DNA from: Malaya genurostris
Lineage: Eukaryota > Arthropoda > Insecta > Diptera > Culicidae
Assembly (NCBI RefSeq): GCF_030247185.1
Contig: NC_080571.1
Span: 212,911,380-212,975,379, forward strand
Direction of reading: 5' to 3'
DNA: 64,000 nucleotides
How positions within the stretch are numbered: the stretch's first letter is position 1; every line of letters starts with the position of its first letter. A model generated the notes under the pieces. It saw nothing but the letters and a program-made list of their open reading frames with translations, was not told the DNA's origin and did not search any database. Below are positions 55,322 through 64,000 of the stretch, piece by piece. The translations under genes and the position numbers were made by a program.

Positions 55322-58300
55322 ATGTTTGACCGACCAAGGTGTCGTGATTGGACCCCTTTATCGACGCAGCAGTTACGTTTGCGCACATTAATCCAGATTT
55401 CTGGACACAACATAGTATGTAGCTATCCGAAATGCTCTATCTATTTTACGCTACACACGACCACAATGTCGGCACCGTTTTACACCAGCGAAAAATTGGA
55501 CATACATAGCAATGTTCTATGGCCGGAGATTCATTGTCCAATGGTAATTAAATCCTCACTTCGATGCGTTTGCGTGCGTGTTTGGCAGCATAGGTTTACT
55601 GAACAAGTCGCAAACGCTAGTGTAGTAGCAGAAGGAAACGACACAAGTTCTAGTAACGAAGAGGACAAACAACTTTTCTTATGGGGAGTCTACTTTTCCG
55701 GTCTGGTTCCACTGACGAGGAGAAGCGAAAAGCGCTTGAAAGAAAACACATTGGTGTTTCAATTACATGGTGGTTTTTTTACGTCTGCTGAACATATCTT
55801 GGATAGTGAGGAACAAGAACCAGTGGCAGCGAAAACACCAACTACAAAGTTAGGATTTCTCGGAAAACCCGATATGCTCTGTGATAATAGAAATAGTTCT
55901 CCGTCAACAAGCTGGTATGCTTCGAACAATTTGCTGAACGTAGAAGGTAATAAAAATATGTCCAAAGCTGGAGCAGGAAGCTCATCTCCGACCTCGTCTG
56001 GGCGATGGACAATGTTGTCTAGATCACCAGAAAAAAATACGCATGCATCTCCTGCTCGAACAGTCGTTAGTCCAACCTTAACAACAGAAGCTGAAAGCAA
56101 CCTAAAAATTCGATATATTTTTATGGAGTTTCTCAAAACCGAAATTCGACCTAGCTACGATACGAAAAGGTTACTCGCGGTACAGGAGCGGCAGCGACGC
56201 ATAAAGTATGAGAGTGAGAGTGCGAAGGAAATCACTGACCGCATTTGCATGAAGAGCGCCTACTGCCTTAACTTGGACTTGTTCACCGACAAGCAATTAG
56301 TTTACCGGTCTTCCGTATCGTCCCAACAGAATCGAGGAGGTATGGGCAAACAACTTAGTCGGTTGCTTTACCAGGAACGCGAACCATTGAAACCTGAGGT
56401 ACTGTTGAAAGCTCAAGAATTGCGGAGGCAGATCGAGCTGGCTCGATTTCGCTCTAGAATTCTGCTACAGGAAAAGGATCGCATCAAAGGTCGCATTAGA
56501 AAACTCCAGCTGAAGCTAGGCACAATGACCGATAACAACATCGATCGTGAATCGACATTGATGGCCAGCTATCGGAACTATGGAAAGGAAAAAGAATGTC
56601 TATACCAGCAGAAACTGGCATATGCAAACGAAAAGGAGACCTACAGGGATCTGAAAACAAAAGTGCTGGGTGCGAGACATCGTCTGCTACGGTCACTGAA
56701 CGAGATTTATCGCATAAATAAGGTTAGTTTGACAAGTCTATCACTTAGTATCACCCCAAACGCATCACTAGAACACGCGAACAAACGAACACAAATAAAT
56801 CAGCCTAAGAGCACAGCATACTAATAAACATAACGATACACAACATTTCTGACCAAAATAGGTTTGTTGGACCGTTTTTTTTATTCCGGTAATAAGGTTT
56901 TAACCTTATGGCCATTTGTCTCGGGTTAGACAAAATGTCTGATCCTGTTTGCGTGCGGGGTTTTTAATCGAATCCAGATTAATTCTACGTACCGATTGTA
57001 ATCTACGTTAGTAATGTGCATGTGAACTGCATTGGGTCAGTTTTAGGGGGGTGTAAGCGATAATTGAAATCAAAAAAAGTGTTTTTTTATTTTTTACGGA
57101 GAAACAGCTTGAGCAAATTCATTCAAACTTTTTTACATTATATAGCATCATTTAAAGAATATTTAGTTGAATTTCCATATATTAATATTGAAAAATAAGG
57201 CGGTAACAGACCATTCCCCAAAATTTCTTTTGAGAATCACGTTGCGTAAAAACGTAGACATTTAATACCAAGAAATTATGTTTCATGTTTGAAAAGAATT
57301 GGTTCAGTAGATTTTGCAGGATCGTGCTCACGGACTTCGAAAAATTTAAACGCGTTTAATTTTTTTTTCTCAAAACGTCAACTAGGAAATTTAGGCACAC
57401 ACATAACCATCATACAGCCGTCCATGTCCAAGTCCAAGTTAAACTACAATAAAATAAAAGAAAAAACGATTTTTCGAAACTGTCTAATTTTCCGTTTTCC
57501 AAACCTTTGCATGGGTTTCCCCCAAAAGAGATGACAGTTTCGTTTACATAAGCTCACTGGTTTCAAATGAATTTCGCTCTTCAATGCATTTAATAAAAGC
57601 CCCCGGCCAAAGAACCAGTACCGAGCCGATACTCTGTGTGGTTCGTCAATATTGTAGAGAAGGTAGCTGTGCACATCAACAAGTGAACCTTGCATGGATT
57701 TTTTTGCGCCGTTCACCTCGCACGAGAGGCAATGATTTGTCATTTAGAAACGACTCTGTTTGTGTACAGCATCTTTCATCACCAATTGAACGATCCTCTT
57801 CAGGACATGCAAAATTCTCTAGGAACTGTTTTCGCAAAATATTTCGCATAGACACAAATTCGTTTATATGGAACAGAAAAAAAACTACTGCCCAACAAAT
57901 TTTTAGCAGTGATGTGGACAATAGTTGAATAGTCTCCCGCCAACAGTTCGAAAATTCCCATATGGCTGCCTCTTGTTTATTGTGAAGCGCATGTTGAGTC
58001 CGCATTTAAATGCGCACATGCAAGTACGTGAGAAAAATGTTAAACCCGCGCGCACGAAAGTAGCCGCACTACACACTAGAGATGGTCGGGTATGCAATTT
58101 CTTAAGTTCCGAACTCGTCCCTTAAAAATAAAAAATCTGCTTGTACCCAACTCAAATACGAGAATGATTTTTTCCCAAACCCAAATCCGAAGCGAGTCCG
58201 ATAAAAAATATAAATCTACCTAAACCCGACAAAATTTTGTTTTCTGGCCCGAGTTTGTCAAGTTCGTTTTCGGTTCGGTAATTTTTTCTGAATGTAAATA

Positions 58301-59669
58301 TTCAAATCCTACTCGTACCCGTTTAAAAATTAAGAATCGTCATTCGCGAACTCCCTTTTTTTAACCCGACCCGTACCCATCGCATTCGGGTACGGTTTCG
58401 GTTTTGGGTGCATAAACCAGAAACCCGCCCATGTCCACTGAACATGCAGACATTTGAAAAATACGTTGAATCAGTACCGTGTGATGGCGTTGCTAAACTG
58501 AAATCTGATTTCGCTCTAATATGAGCGAAAAATAGTAAATTGAAGTGGACACAAAGCTTTTTAATAAATGCCCATGAATTATTATTAAATTTCTTTCCGA
58601 TTCGAAAAAAGTTTTATGATTACCTTTCATTTCATCAGTACTGACATAAGAACTCTATAGTACATTCAAAATATATAATAGAAAATATGTTTACCACAAG
58701 TAATCATGATTGCTTTAATTTTTTTATGTTAATAAACATTAAATTGTTCCCCACAAACAATTAAAAATATGTTGTTTTTATTAATTTCATTTTCCAGCAT
58801 AGTAATGGTATTTGTACAATCAACGACGTTCCTCTACCGAATGCTGAATCGTATACGGATTCAACTCCTGCGCTAGCACTTAGTGTTGCACTAGGATACG
58901 TGGCCCATGCTGTGCTGATGTGTTCATCAACGCTAAATATTCCACTTAGGTAAATAGGTTCAGTGCTTTTTTTACAAAAAGCTTCACTAAAAAATTAACC
59001 ATTGCAGAAACCCAATCAAGTATGAGGGATCACGATCAAAAATGATCGATTGTGTCAAGGTGCTACCAACGGCAGATCGAGAGTAATTCAAATTGCTGTG
59101 TTTAACTTAATGTTAGTCTACAACGATGTTACTTTTTACTTCTCAGATTTCCCCTCTACTGTCGTTCGGGGCCACCAACTAACGCACTCATGTACGCGGT
59201 GTACTTACTCAACCAAAACATTTCCCAGTTGAAGTACTGTCTATACTTGAGCCGTGATGATCCTCGGGCAACATTGAATAACCTGAATGACATTCTCAAT
59301 GTACCGTCGATCAATGTATTGAGCCGGGACATCGAGGAACCTTTTCAGACTGTACGGACTTCCGTGTCCGGTTCATCGTCAGTAGAGCTGGATGTACCGA
59401 TCTCTTTCAATCAGCTCGGCGTTACGAGCCTGAAGGAAAGCAAATCATCTTCCAGGTAGTTATTCAAAGTGTAAAGCAGTAGAATGAGTTACTAAATTAG
59501 TAAATCTTACAGGATATCACGGTCCGTTGACAACTATGGTGATTCGGATAAAAACGGAGAAAGCAAGAACGGCAAATTTGCTTCGGACCCTATTTTAACC
59601 CAAGGACAATTGAAAGTGACTGGTTTTGAAAAAATAAAAACTTTTGAAAAAAAAACAACATCCAATTGA
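55322..59669 (+). CDS. Uvrag: UVRAG / Vps38-like autophagy protein (spliced, 5 exons)
   Basis: Exons 55322-56722, 58798-58949, 59008-59082, 59147-59455 and 59513-59669 join in frame across GT-AG introns to 697 residues. The N-terminus (MFDRPRCRDWTPLSTQQLRL) leads into a C2-like region (about 20-165: LIQISGHNIVCSYP..., WGVYFSGLVPLTRR). A Ser- and Pro-rich linker (about 170-260) is followed by a long charged coiled coil (about 355-465). The UVRAG/Atg14-type C-terminal domain follows (about 475-600: ALSVALGYVAHAVLMC, NPIKYEGSRSKM, EFPLYCRSG, MYAVYLLNQNISQL). Known: UVRAG joins Beclin-1, Vps34 and Vps15 in PI3-kinase complex II for autophagosome maturation and endosome traffic. The order and motifs match the human family closely. 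The short tail is less conserved. The first intron (2.1 kb) holds repeats. No AATAAA was found soon after the stop. Confidence 0.93.
56723..58797 (+). other. First intron of the UVRAG gene
   Basis: Donor gttagt at 56723, acceptor ttttccag ending at 58797, phase 0. 56820-57980 has no recognised element. 57985-58540 contains an old R repeat split by a MITE, listed separately. Confidence 0.8.
57985..58540 (-). mobile_element. Old R repeat split by a 'ggtcgggta' MITE
   Basis: 57985-58078 (gagaaaaatgttaaacccgc, then gcgcacgaaagtag) and 58436-58540 (accgtgtgatggcgttgcta) match two halves of repeat R in minus orientation, more diverged than copies A-C. Between them, about 58080-58431 is an element with gatggtcgggta / aacccgcccat ends and internal 'acccg' words in both orientations. 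Confidence 0.6.
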
Positions 59670-60196
59670 GTTATAGAATGTATAATTAGTAGAGTTTTCA
59701 GAACGTATTAACAAACAATTTGTCGAATAATTCAATTAGAGTCTTATTAACTCATGTAGAAGTAATTGATGCAACGGAGCGCTGAAATATAAATAGCTAA
59801 AACATCTACTACAAACATATTTCATTCTCGAAATTAATCTGCTATTCTACAAAGATAACATTATTTCATTATTTCTCACGATCCGTAACCTCCAGAGGTT
59901 AAACAACACCAATAACACCGCAATTTAGTATATTCTCGCTTTTATTTACAGTATGCATGATAAAGTTTGTACCATCGTACAAACAAGGTTCCCGTGCATA
60001 CAATGTTTTGACAGTTTTGCCATAGCACATTGGCAGCGTATTAGTGATTTGCATCACTTGAAAGCGCATAGTTTTTTTTAAATCATCATACCGGATACAA
60101 ATCGAACAATCGAACATGTTAAACATAATCACGAATCAGAACAAATTGGCTGAAATGGTACGTTCCCCTTTTTTTTTATTCAATAATATAATATAA
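59670..60196. other. Flank downstream of UVRAG
   Basis: A minus-strand open frame at 60120-59899 (from MFNMFDCSICIRYDDLKK, 74 residues) overlaps an AATAAA word and has no recognised motif. It could be the last exon of an unseen gene or chance. Otherwise AT-rich. Confidence 0.3.
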
Positions 60197-60200
60197 TATT

Positions 60201-61086
60201 AAGGCACACTGCTTAAGCTCTAAGATGCCAAGGGTATTTACTAATCTTAATTATCGTCTAACTTAAAACTAGAATAGTATCATTATGTAATGTAGTATCG
60301 GGGTCGCGGATTCTCGAGAATCCAGCTTTCAGCTGGCGATCGGTAGTGGCCGGTGAATTGAATTTAGGATGAGATGATTCCAGATGGCGATGGTAATTTT
60401 CTATGTTGGCCGCATTCTTCGGTCCGTGAGGGTCCGCGGTAAACACCCCCAGGCTACGAAGGCCCGGCGGGTGGCCCGCATGCTGGTCATTGACTGGAGC
60501 GGTCTTCCGGTGATGGTGATGTTACGGAAGAGAATGAAAAAAAAGTAAATATTGTGGGAAACGGGGTAAAAAGGGGTGTGGGAACAAAATGTTTGAAGTA
60601 CGTTCCCCTTGATATTTTGAGATTTGTGCTTTTAAAATAATAATTTTATAACATTTTTGACTATATTTTTGACACAAACTTTGCTAGATCCTATCATCTC
60701 CAGATCAATTCAGGCAATTCGTAGCTTTCAAACGAACCCAAGCTTGTAGAACTCAGGCAGAAGAAAGTGCGGTCATCATCATCGCCCACGGAAGATCGCT
60801 CCAGTCGATGACCGACATGTGGGTCACCCACCGGGTCTTCGTAACCTGGATGTGTTTTCCGCGGATCCACGGAAACAAAATAAACGTCATCTAGACAATC
60901 CCCATGTAAGATCCATACCCACAGCTCCTGCGACCAACAACTGGAGACTAGATCTCCCATAGTTGCGGTGATCAGCATACGACAACGTGAACCAAATACA
61001 ACAATGTTAAAATTCAAAAAATTATCCTGATCTTAAGTACTGTTAAAAAATGACTTCAGCTTCATCGAGCTAAAGCAGTGTGCCTT
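60201..61086. mobile_element. Inverted pair of diverged GC-richer repeats
   Basis: Ends aaggcacactgcttaagctc and (complement of right) aaggcacactgctttagctc are flanked by ATT on both sides. About 220 bp inward from each end, the arms share a block (tccgcgg-aaaca, ggctacgaag / ggttacgaag, gactggagcg) at 60420-60520 and, inverted, 60770-60870. The 13-mer GTACGTTCCCCTT occurs at 60159-60171 and 60598-60610, so the left arm alone may be a separate later insertion. The 107-codon minus frame at 61017-60694 follows from this block and is not called. Confidence 0.55.
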
Positions 61087-61131
61087 ATTAAATATATGGT
61101 TAAATCAAAAATCGGCTCATCAGTACTCAAA

Positions 61132-61225
61132 GCAGTTCAAGTTGAACTGCCATCTCCACGTATCAGTTCAATTTAAACCGCTAAGTAGACAGTATTAAAT
61201 TGAACTGCTATTTGGAGATGGCAGT
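61132..61225. repeat. Short inverted repeat
   Basis: gcagttcaagttgaactgcc with atctcca at the left pairs with aattgaactgctatttggag and atggcag at the right. 'cagttcaaattgaactgc' also occurs at 3651-3668. Confidence 0.65.
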
Positions 61226-61300
61226 CAGGGCCGGTGAAACATGTAAAACTCAGGTGGGTAATTTTTCATACCGGGGGAAACGACCCACTATTTTAAAGTA

Positions 61301-62141
61301 CACTAAAACCGCAATTTACGCGAACTTAATTTACGCGATTTTTTTCACGCGTTTTATTTGAAACAACGCGATTTTTTATTTAATTTACGCGATGATTGCG
61401 TAAAAAAAGGTTTTTGAATAATGATGAAAATTTCAATTTAAATACATATACAAAAAACATGCTTCAGAGAATTGAATATTGTGAAATGTACATTAATGAA
61501 TTGTTTAATTTCAAATAATCTAAATAAGAGCGTGGGCATCCAAGAATTATCTGGAAAATAAATATTTTATATAATCGCTCTTATATAACTATTGAGTGCG
61601 GTATGTATTCGTAGTACTATTTACAGAAAATTTATGATAAGATCTGTAGAAGAACTTGCTCATTTAAAACCTCCTCGGAAAGGCCTCAAGGTCTACCAAC
61701 GTAACCGATGATCTATCCGAAAACTTCCTGGAGTTTAGGCCTTGAGATCTACCTGTGTAACAAAGTGTATTATCAAACTTATCGTTCTCGGTCTGCTGAA
61801 TGCTCGAATAGATCTTAAGATCTGTTTTCACTGAAGTTCTTGGACGGCTGGGAACCTGCTTGGAACAGCTATAAATAGACAAGTAAGCAATGTGTAGCTC
61901 TAAAAGTGTGAACTACAAGCAAAAAAGACATTCGTCGTTGTAGTTCTTGCTGTAAAACAGTGTAGTCCCTAAGGACAATACTCCAAGTAGTTCTTGGACC
62001 TTGGCCATCAAGCGCTAAAGCATCGAAATTTGAAAAACCTTTTTTTACGCGAAAAATTTGAAATAACGCGATGCTTCATTTGATTTACGCGAAATTTAAT
62101 TCACGCACCCCGGCTCTGCGCGTAAATTACGGTGCCAGTGT
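61301..62141. mobile_element. TA-flanked element with 'atttacgcg' ends (pogo/Tigger-like)
   Basis: Left cactaaaaccgcaatttacg and right (complement) cactggcaccgtaatttacg are bordered by TA at 61299-61300 and 62142-62143. 'tttacgcga' words repeat near both ends. The interior has two related blocks ('gcctcaaggtctaccaacgt', 'gccttgagatctacctgtgt'). No transposase frame is left, so it is an 841-bp non-autonomous copy. The superfamily is inferred from the end sequence. Confidence 0.7.
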
Positions 62142-62143
62142 AT

Positions 62144-62820
62144 TCCTTTATTGTAACGGAAATTATATTTATCCCGTAAAAGTGCAAGGTCTTTTTTTTC
62201 TTACTATTTTGTTTCTATAAAACATTGCATGTAACGTTGGACTACCCAGCTAGTTTCAAAATCAATGCCAACATTTGTTTTCAATACAAAGGCAGCAGTG
62301 TTTTGTGATCTGTTTTAACTTATTCGTGTTTGCAAAATTTCGAAATTATTTCTTGGAAAATTTTGGTTCCAGGTCATCCAGCATTTTCTTGAATACAAAG
62401 AAACAACCTATCTTCTATCAAAATGTGGCGTGAGTCGAACGGCGCATAAATCAAATCCATGAACAGTCCAGCCGCTGATGTGCATAACGCATTGATCAAT
62501 AAGTCCCGGGACTGACCCAGAGATGACGTTTGTGATGTCGAACTAATCTCATTTTTCGAAAGTACCAACTTTCAGAGAATATGTGTCAAATTTTCACATC
62601 AATAGCATCACAAACACTGAATATAAGTGACGTTACATATAAGCGATGTTACAAATTCATTTATGAAAAATGGAAATAACGAAACCCGTGTATTGATAAA
62701 ACATTGCTTTTTAAAGGGAAAAATCAGCGCAAGCCAAGCACTAGCTTGAGAAGTATTTCCCTCACTCGGATACATTAAAAATAAAGATTTGTGGAGTTCC
62801 GATTTTGAGCGTGGCCAAAT
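62144..62820. other. Gene-free DNA
   Basis: No exon, repeat or element end recognised. Confidence 0.4.
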
Positions 62821-62829
62821 GAAACAGTC

Positions 62830-64000
62830 CATTCAGTAAAAACCATTCAAGCGAAGAGGTTGTGTTTCGATTGTACTGGCTCGTGAGTTAACGGCTGCTA
62901 CCGAGACAATTCTAAGCTTCAGGTAGTTAAACTGCCCATAGCAAACGCAATATTCGGGGCGTTTCCCGACTGGAAAGCTAGCAACGAAGGCCATCCCGTT
63001 CATACGCACAGAGGTGTAGAGACACAGAGGTGCGAGAGCATAGAAGTGACGAGTCACAGAGGTGCCATCGCATAAAGGTGCGAAGACGAAGGGGTGCAAA
63101 GGCACAGAGGTGCTAAAGCAACCCAGTGCTGATCTACCAGGTACCAGAATTTGTACGCTGCGTAGGATCAAAAGAGACGGCATATATCGCGAGGTGCTAC
63201 ACTGCAAGCATCGCATTTGATCGCCACCAAGAGCAAAAGCACTGTACCTGGGGTCAGGTACAGCAAGTGCAGTGGTGTTCACAACGACGGCAGAGCAACT
63301 GAGATAGCAGTAAACGACAGAAGACTGCCAATTGGAAACAGCAAAAGACTGCCAATTGGAAATCGTTGGAAGAGCTTCACGTCGTTCTACACGATAAAGG
63401 AACAGAGACATCAGCTACAAGGTAGATTTAATTTAATTTATTTTTTATTTCTTATATCTGAAATTTTACTAAACATAAGTTTTTATTTTGGTATTATTAA
63501 TTTACAAAAAAAATTTAATGTAATGGATGATCTCATGGAAGATCATCCGAATCCGATTCCGGATACTAGTAAAAGTTTAAATACTCCGAGGGCTAAACAT
63601 TATCCACAGGGTACCACTGGGCCATGGATAGTCTATCTTCGAAAAAAAGAAAAGATTTTAAACTTGATGCAAATTACAAAGGATTTGACATCACATTTCT
63701 CTGAAGTTAAAGAAATCTGTAAGGTTAATAGAGATAAAATTCGAGTTGTAGTTAACGACTTGAAACAGGCAAACGATATTGTAACCTGTAAATTATTTGC
63801 TATTGAATATCGAGTTTACATTCCATCGAAGGAGGTAGAAATTGACGGTGTTGTGACTGAAGCAAGTCTGACAGCAGATGATTTACTTAAAAATGGAGTT
63901 GGCCGTTTTAAAAACTCCATGCTTGAGGGAGTTAAGATACTCGAGTGCAAACAATTGTACTCAGCATCTATTGTCGATGGAAAAAAGTCTTATCGTCCCT
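62830..64000 (+). mobile_element. 5' part of a non-LTR retrotransposon (cut by window end)
   Basis: An arthropod-initiator-like attcagt at 62831 starts a ~690-bp leader rich in GC for this region. The leader includes a degenerate array of ~15-bp 'cacagaggtgc' units (63005-63115) and a repeated actgccaattggaaa pair (63325-63361). ORF1 follows at 63523. The exact 5' end is a guess. The minus-strand frame over the leader (62833-63411) is a shadow of it. Confidence 0.65.
63523..64000 (+). CDS. Retrotransposon ORF1 (gag-like), N-terminal part
   Basis: Opens with MDDLMEDHPNPIPDTSK and stays open for 159 codons to the window edge. It continues as GPWIVYLRKKEKILNLMQIT and KVNRDKIRVVVNDLKQANDI, the shape of an RRM-like fold. 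It then has EYRVYIPSKEVEIDGVVTEA, DDLLKNGVGRFKN and VKILECKQLYS. This order is typical of ORF1 nucleic-acid-binding proteins of insect non-LTR elements (Jockey/I/LOA-type), where CCHC zinc knuckles usually follow; these would lie beyond the window. No stop or frameshift is present, so the copy could be young. The family name is not fixed. Confidence 0.8.
   Translation, partial: MDDLMEDHPNPIPDTSKSLNTPRAKHYPQGTTGPWIVYLRKKEKILNLMQITKDLTSHFSEVKEICKVNRDKIRVVVNDLKQANDIVTCKLFAIEYRVYIPSKEVEIDGVVTEASLTADDLLKNGVGRFKNSMLEGVKILECKQLYSASIVDGKKSYRP

Noticed and set aside
60694..61017. Minus-strand 107-codon frame
   Set aside because: Explained by the GC-rich inverted repeat. The equivalent frame in the other arm has stops.
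62833..63411. Minus-strand 192-codon frame
   Set aside because: Antisense of the non-LTR leader with its tandem 'cacagaggtgc' units. Frames are open because of the repeat and base composition.

Overview
This window looks like nuclear DNA of an insect, most probably a culicine (Aedes-like) mosquito. The evidence is AT-rich sequence, spliced genes with short coding exons and very long introns, tRNA-derived SINEs resembling the mosquito Feilai type, a DD37E Tc1/mariner (ITmD37E) relic of the kind described from mosquitoes, and extreme nesting of small inverted-repeat elements. The species is inferred, not proven.

Three protein-coding genes can be read with splice sites. (1) A plus-strand gene with coding exons between 23844 and 37693 encodes a 995-residue protein with one CABIT module, probably the orthologue of Drosophila Serrano. 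Its 10.7-kb first coding intron (24697-35372) is filled with transposons. (2) A minus-strand, two-exon gene (39261-38591) encodes a 203-residue acidic, helical protein that I do not recognise. It converges on gene 1, and the two share a palindromic poly(A) signal at 38535-38548. (3) A plus-strand five-exon gene (55322-59669) encodes a 697-residue UVRAG (Vps38-like) protein of the class III PI3-kinase complex used in autophagy and endosome traffic. The three proteins show no obvious functional link.

Layout: 1-23800 is gene-free. It holds tRNA-type SINEs, an inverted pair of tRNA-like units (7358-7672), a 557-bp tandem repeat (5791-6832), and a 2.5-kb element with CACAGTGG ends and a 5-bp target duplication (11311-13802) that contains a decayed protein fragment. 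A small TA-flanked element with internal repeats lies at 20043-20281. The 24697-35372 intron holds a doubly deleted mariner, an ITmD37E relic, a nearly intact DD37D element with perfect 28-bp ends, SINEs, a 1.9-kb CACTGAG-ended element, and a mariner whose 3' half is replaced by an inverted copy of its own 5' end. From 39698 to 54600 the DNA is nested inverted-repeat elements. These include a ~720-bp family and a ~260-bp family that both make 7-bp target duplications and insert into each other's ends. 59670-62145 holds an inverted repeat pair and a pogo-like element. 62820-64000 is the 5' part of a non-LTR retrotransposon whose ORF1 runs off the window end.

The most notable signals are the possible RAG/Transib-like relic at 11311-13802, the 7-bp-duplicating repeat families, and the self-templated inverted mariner at 32190-33130.
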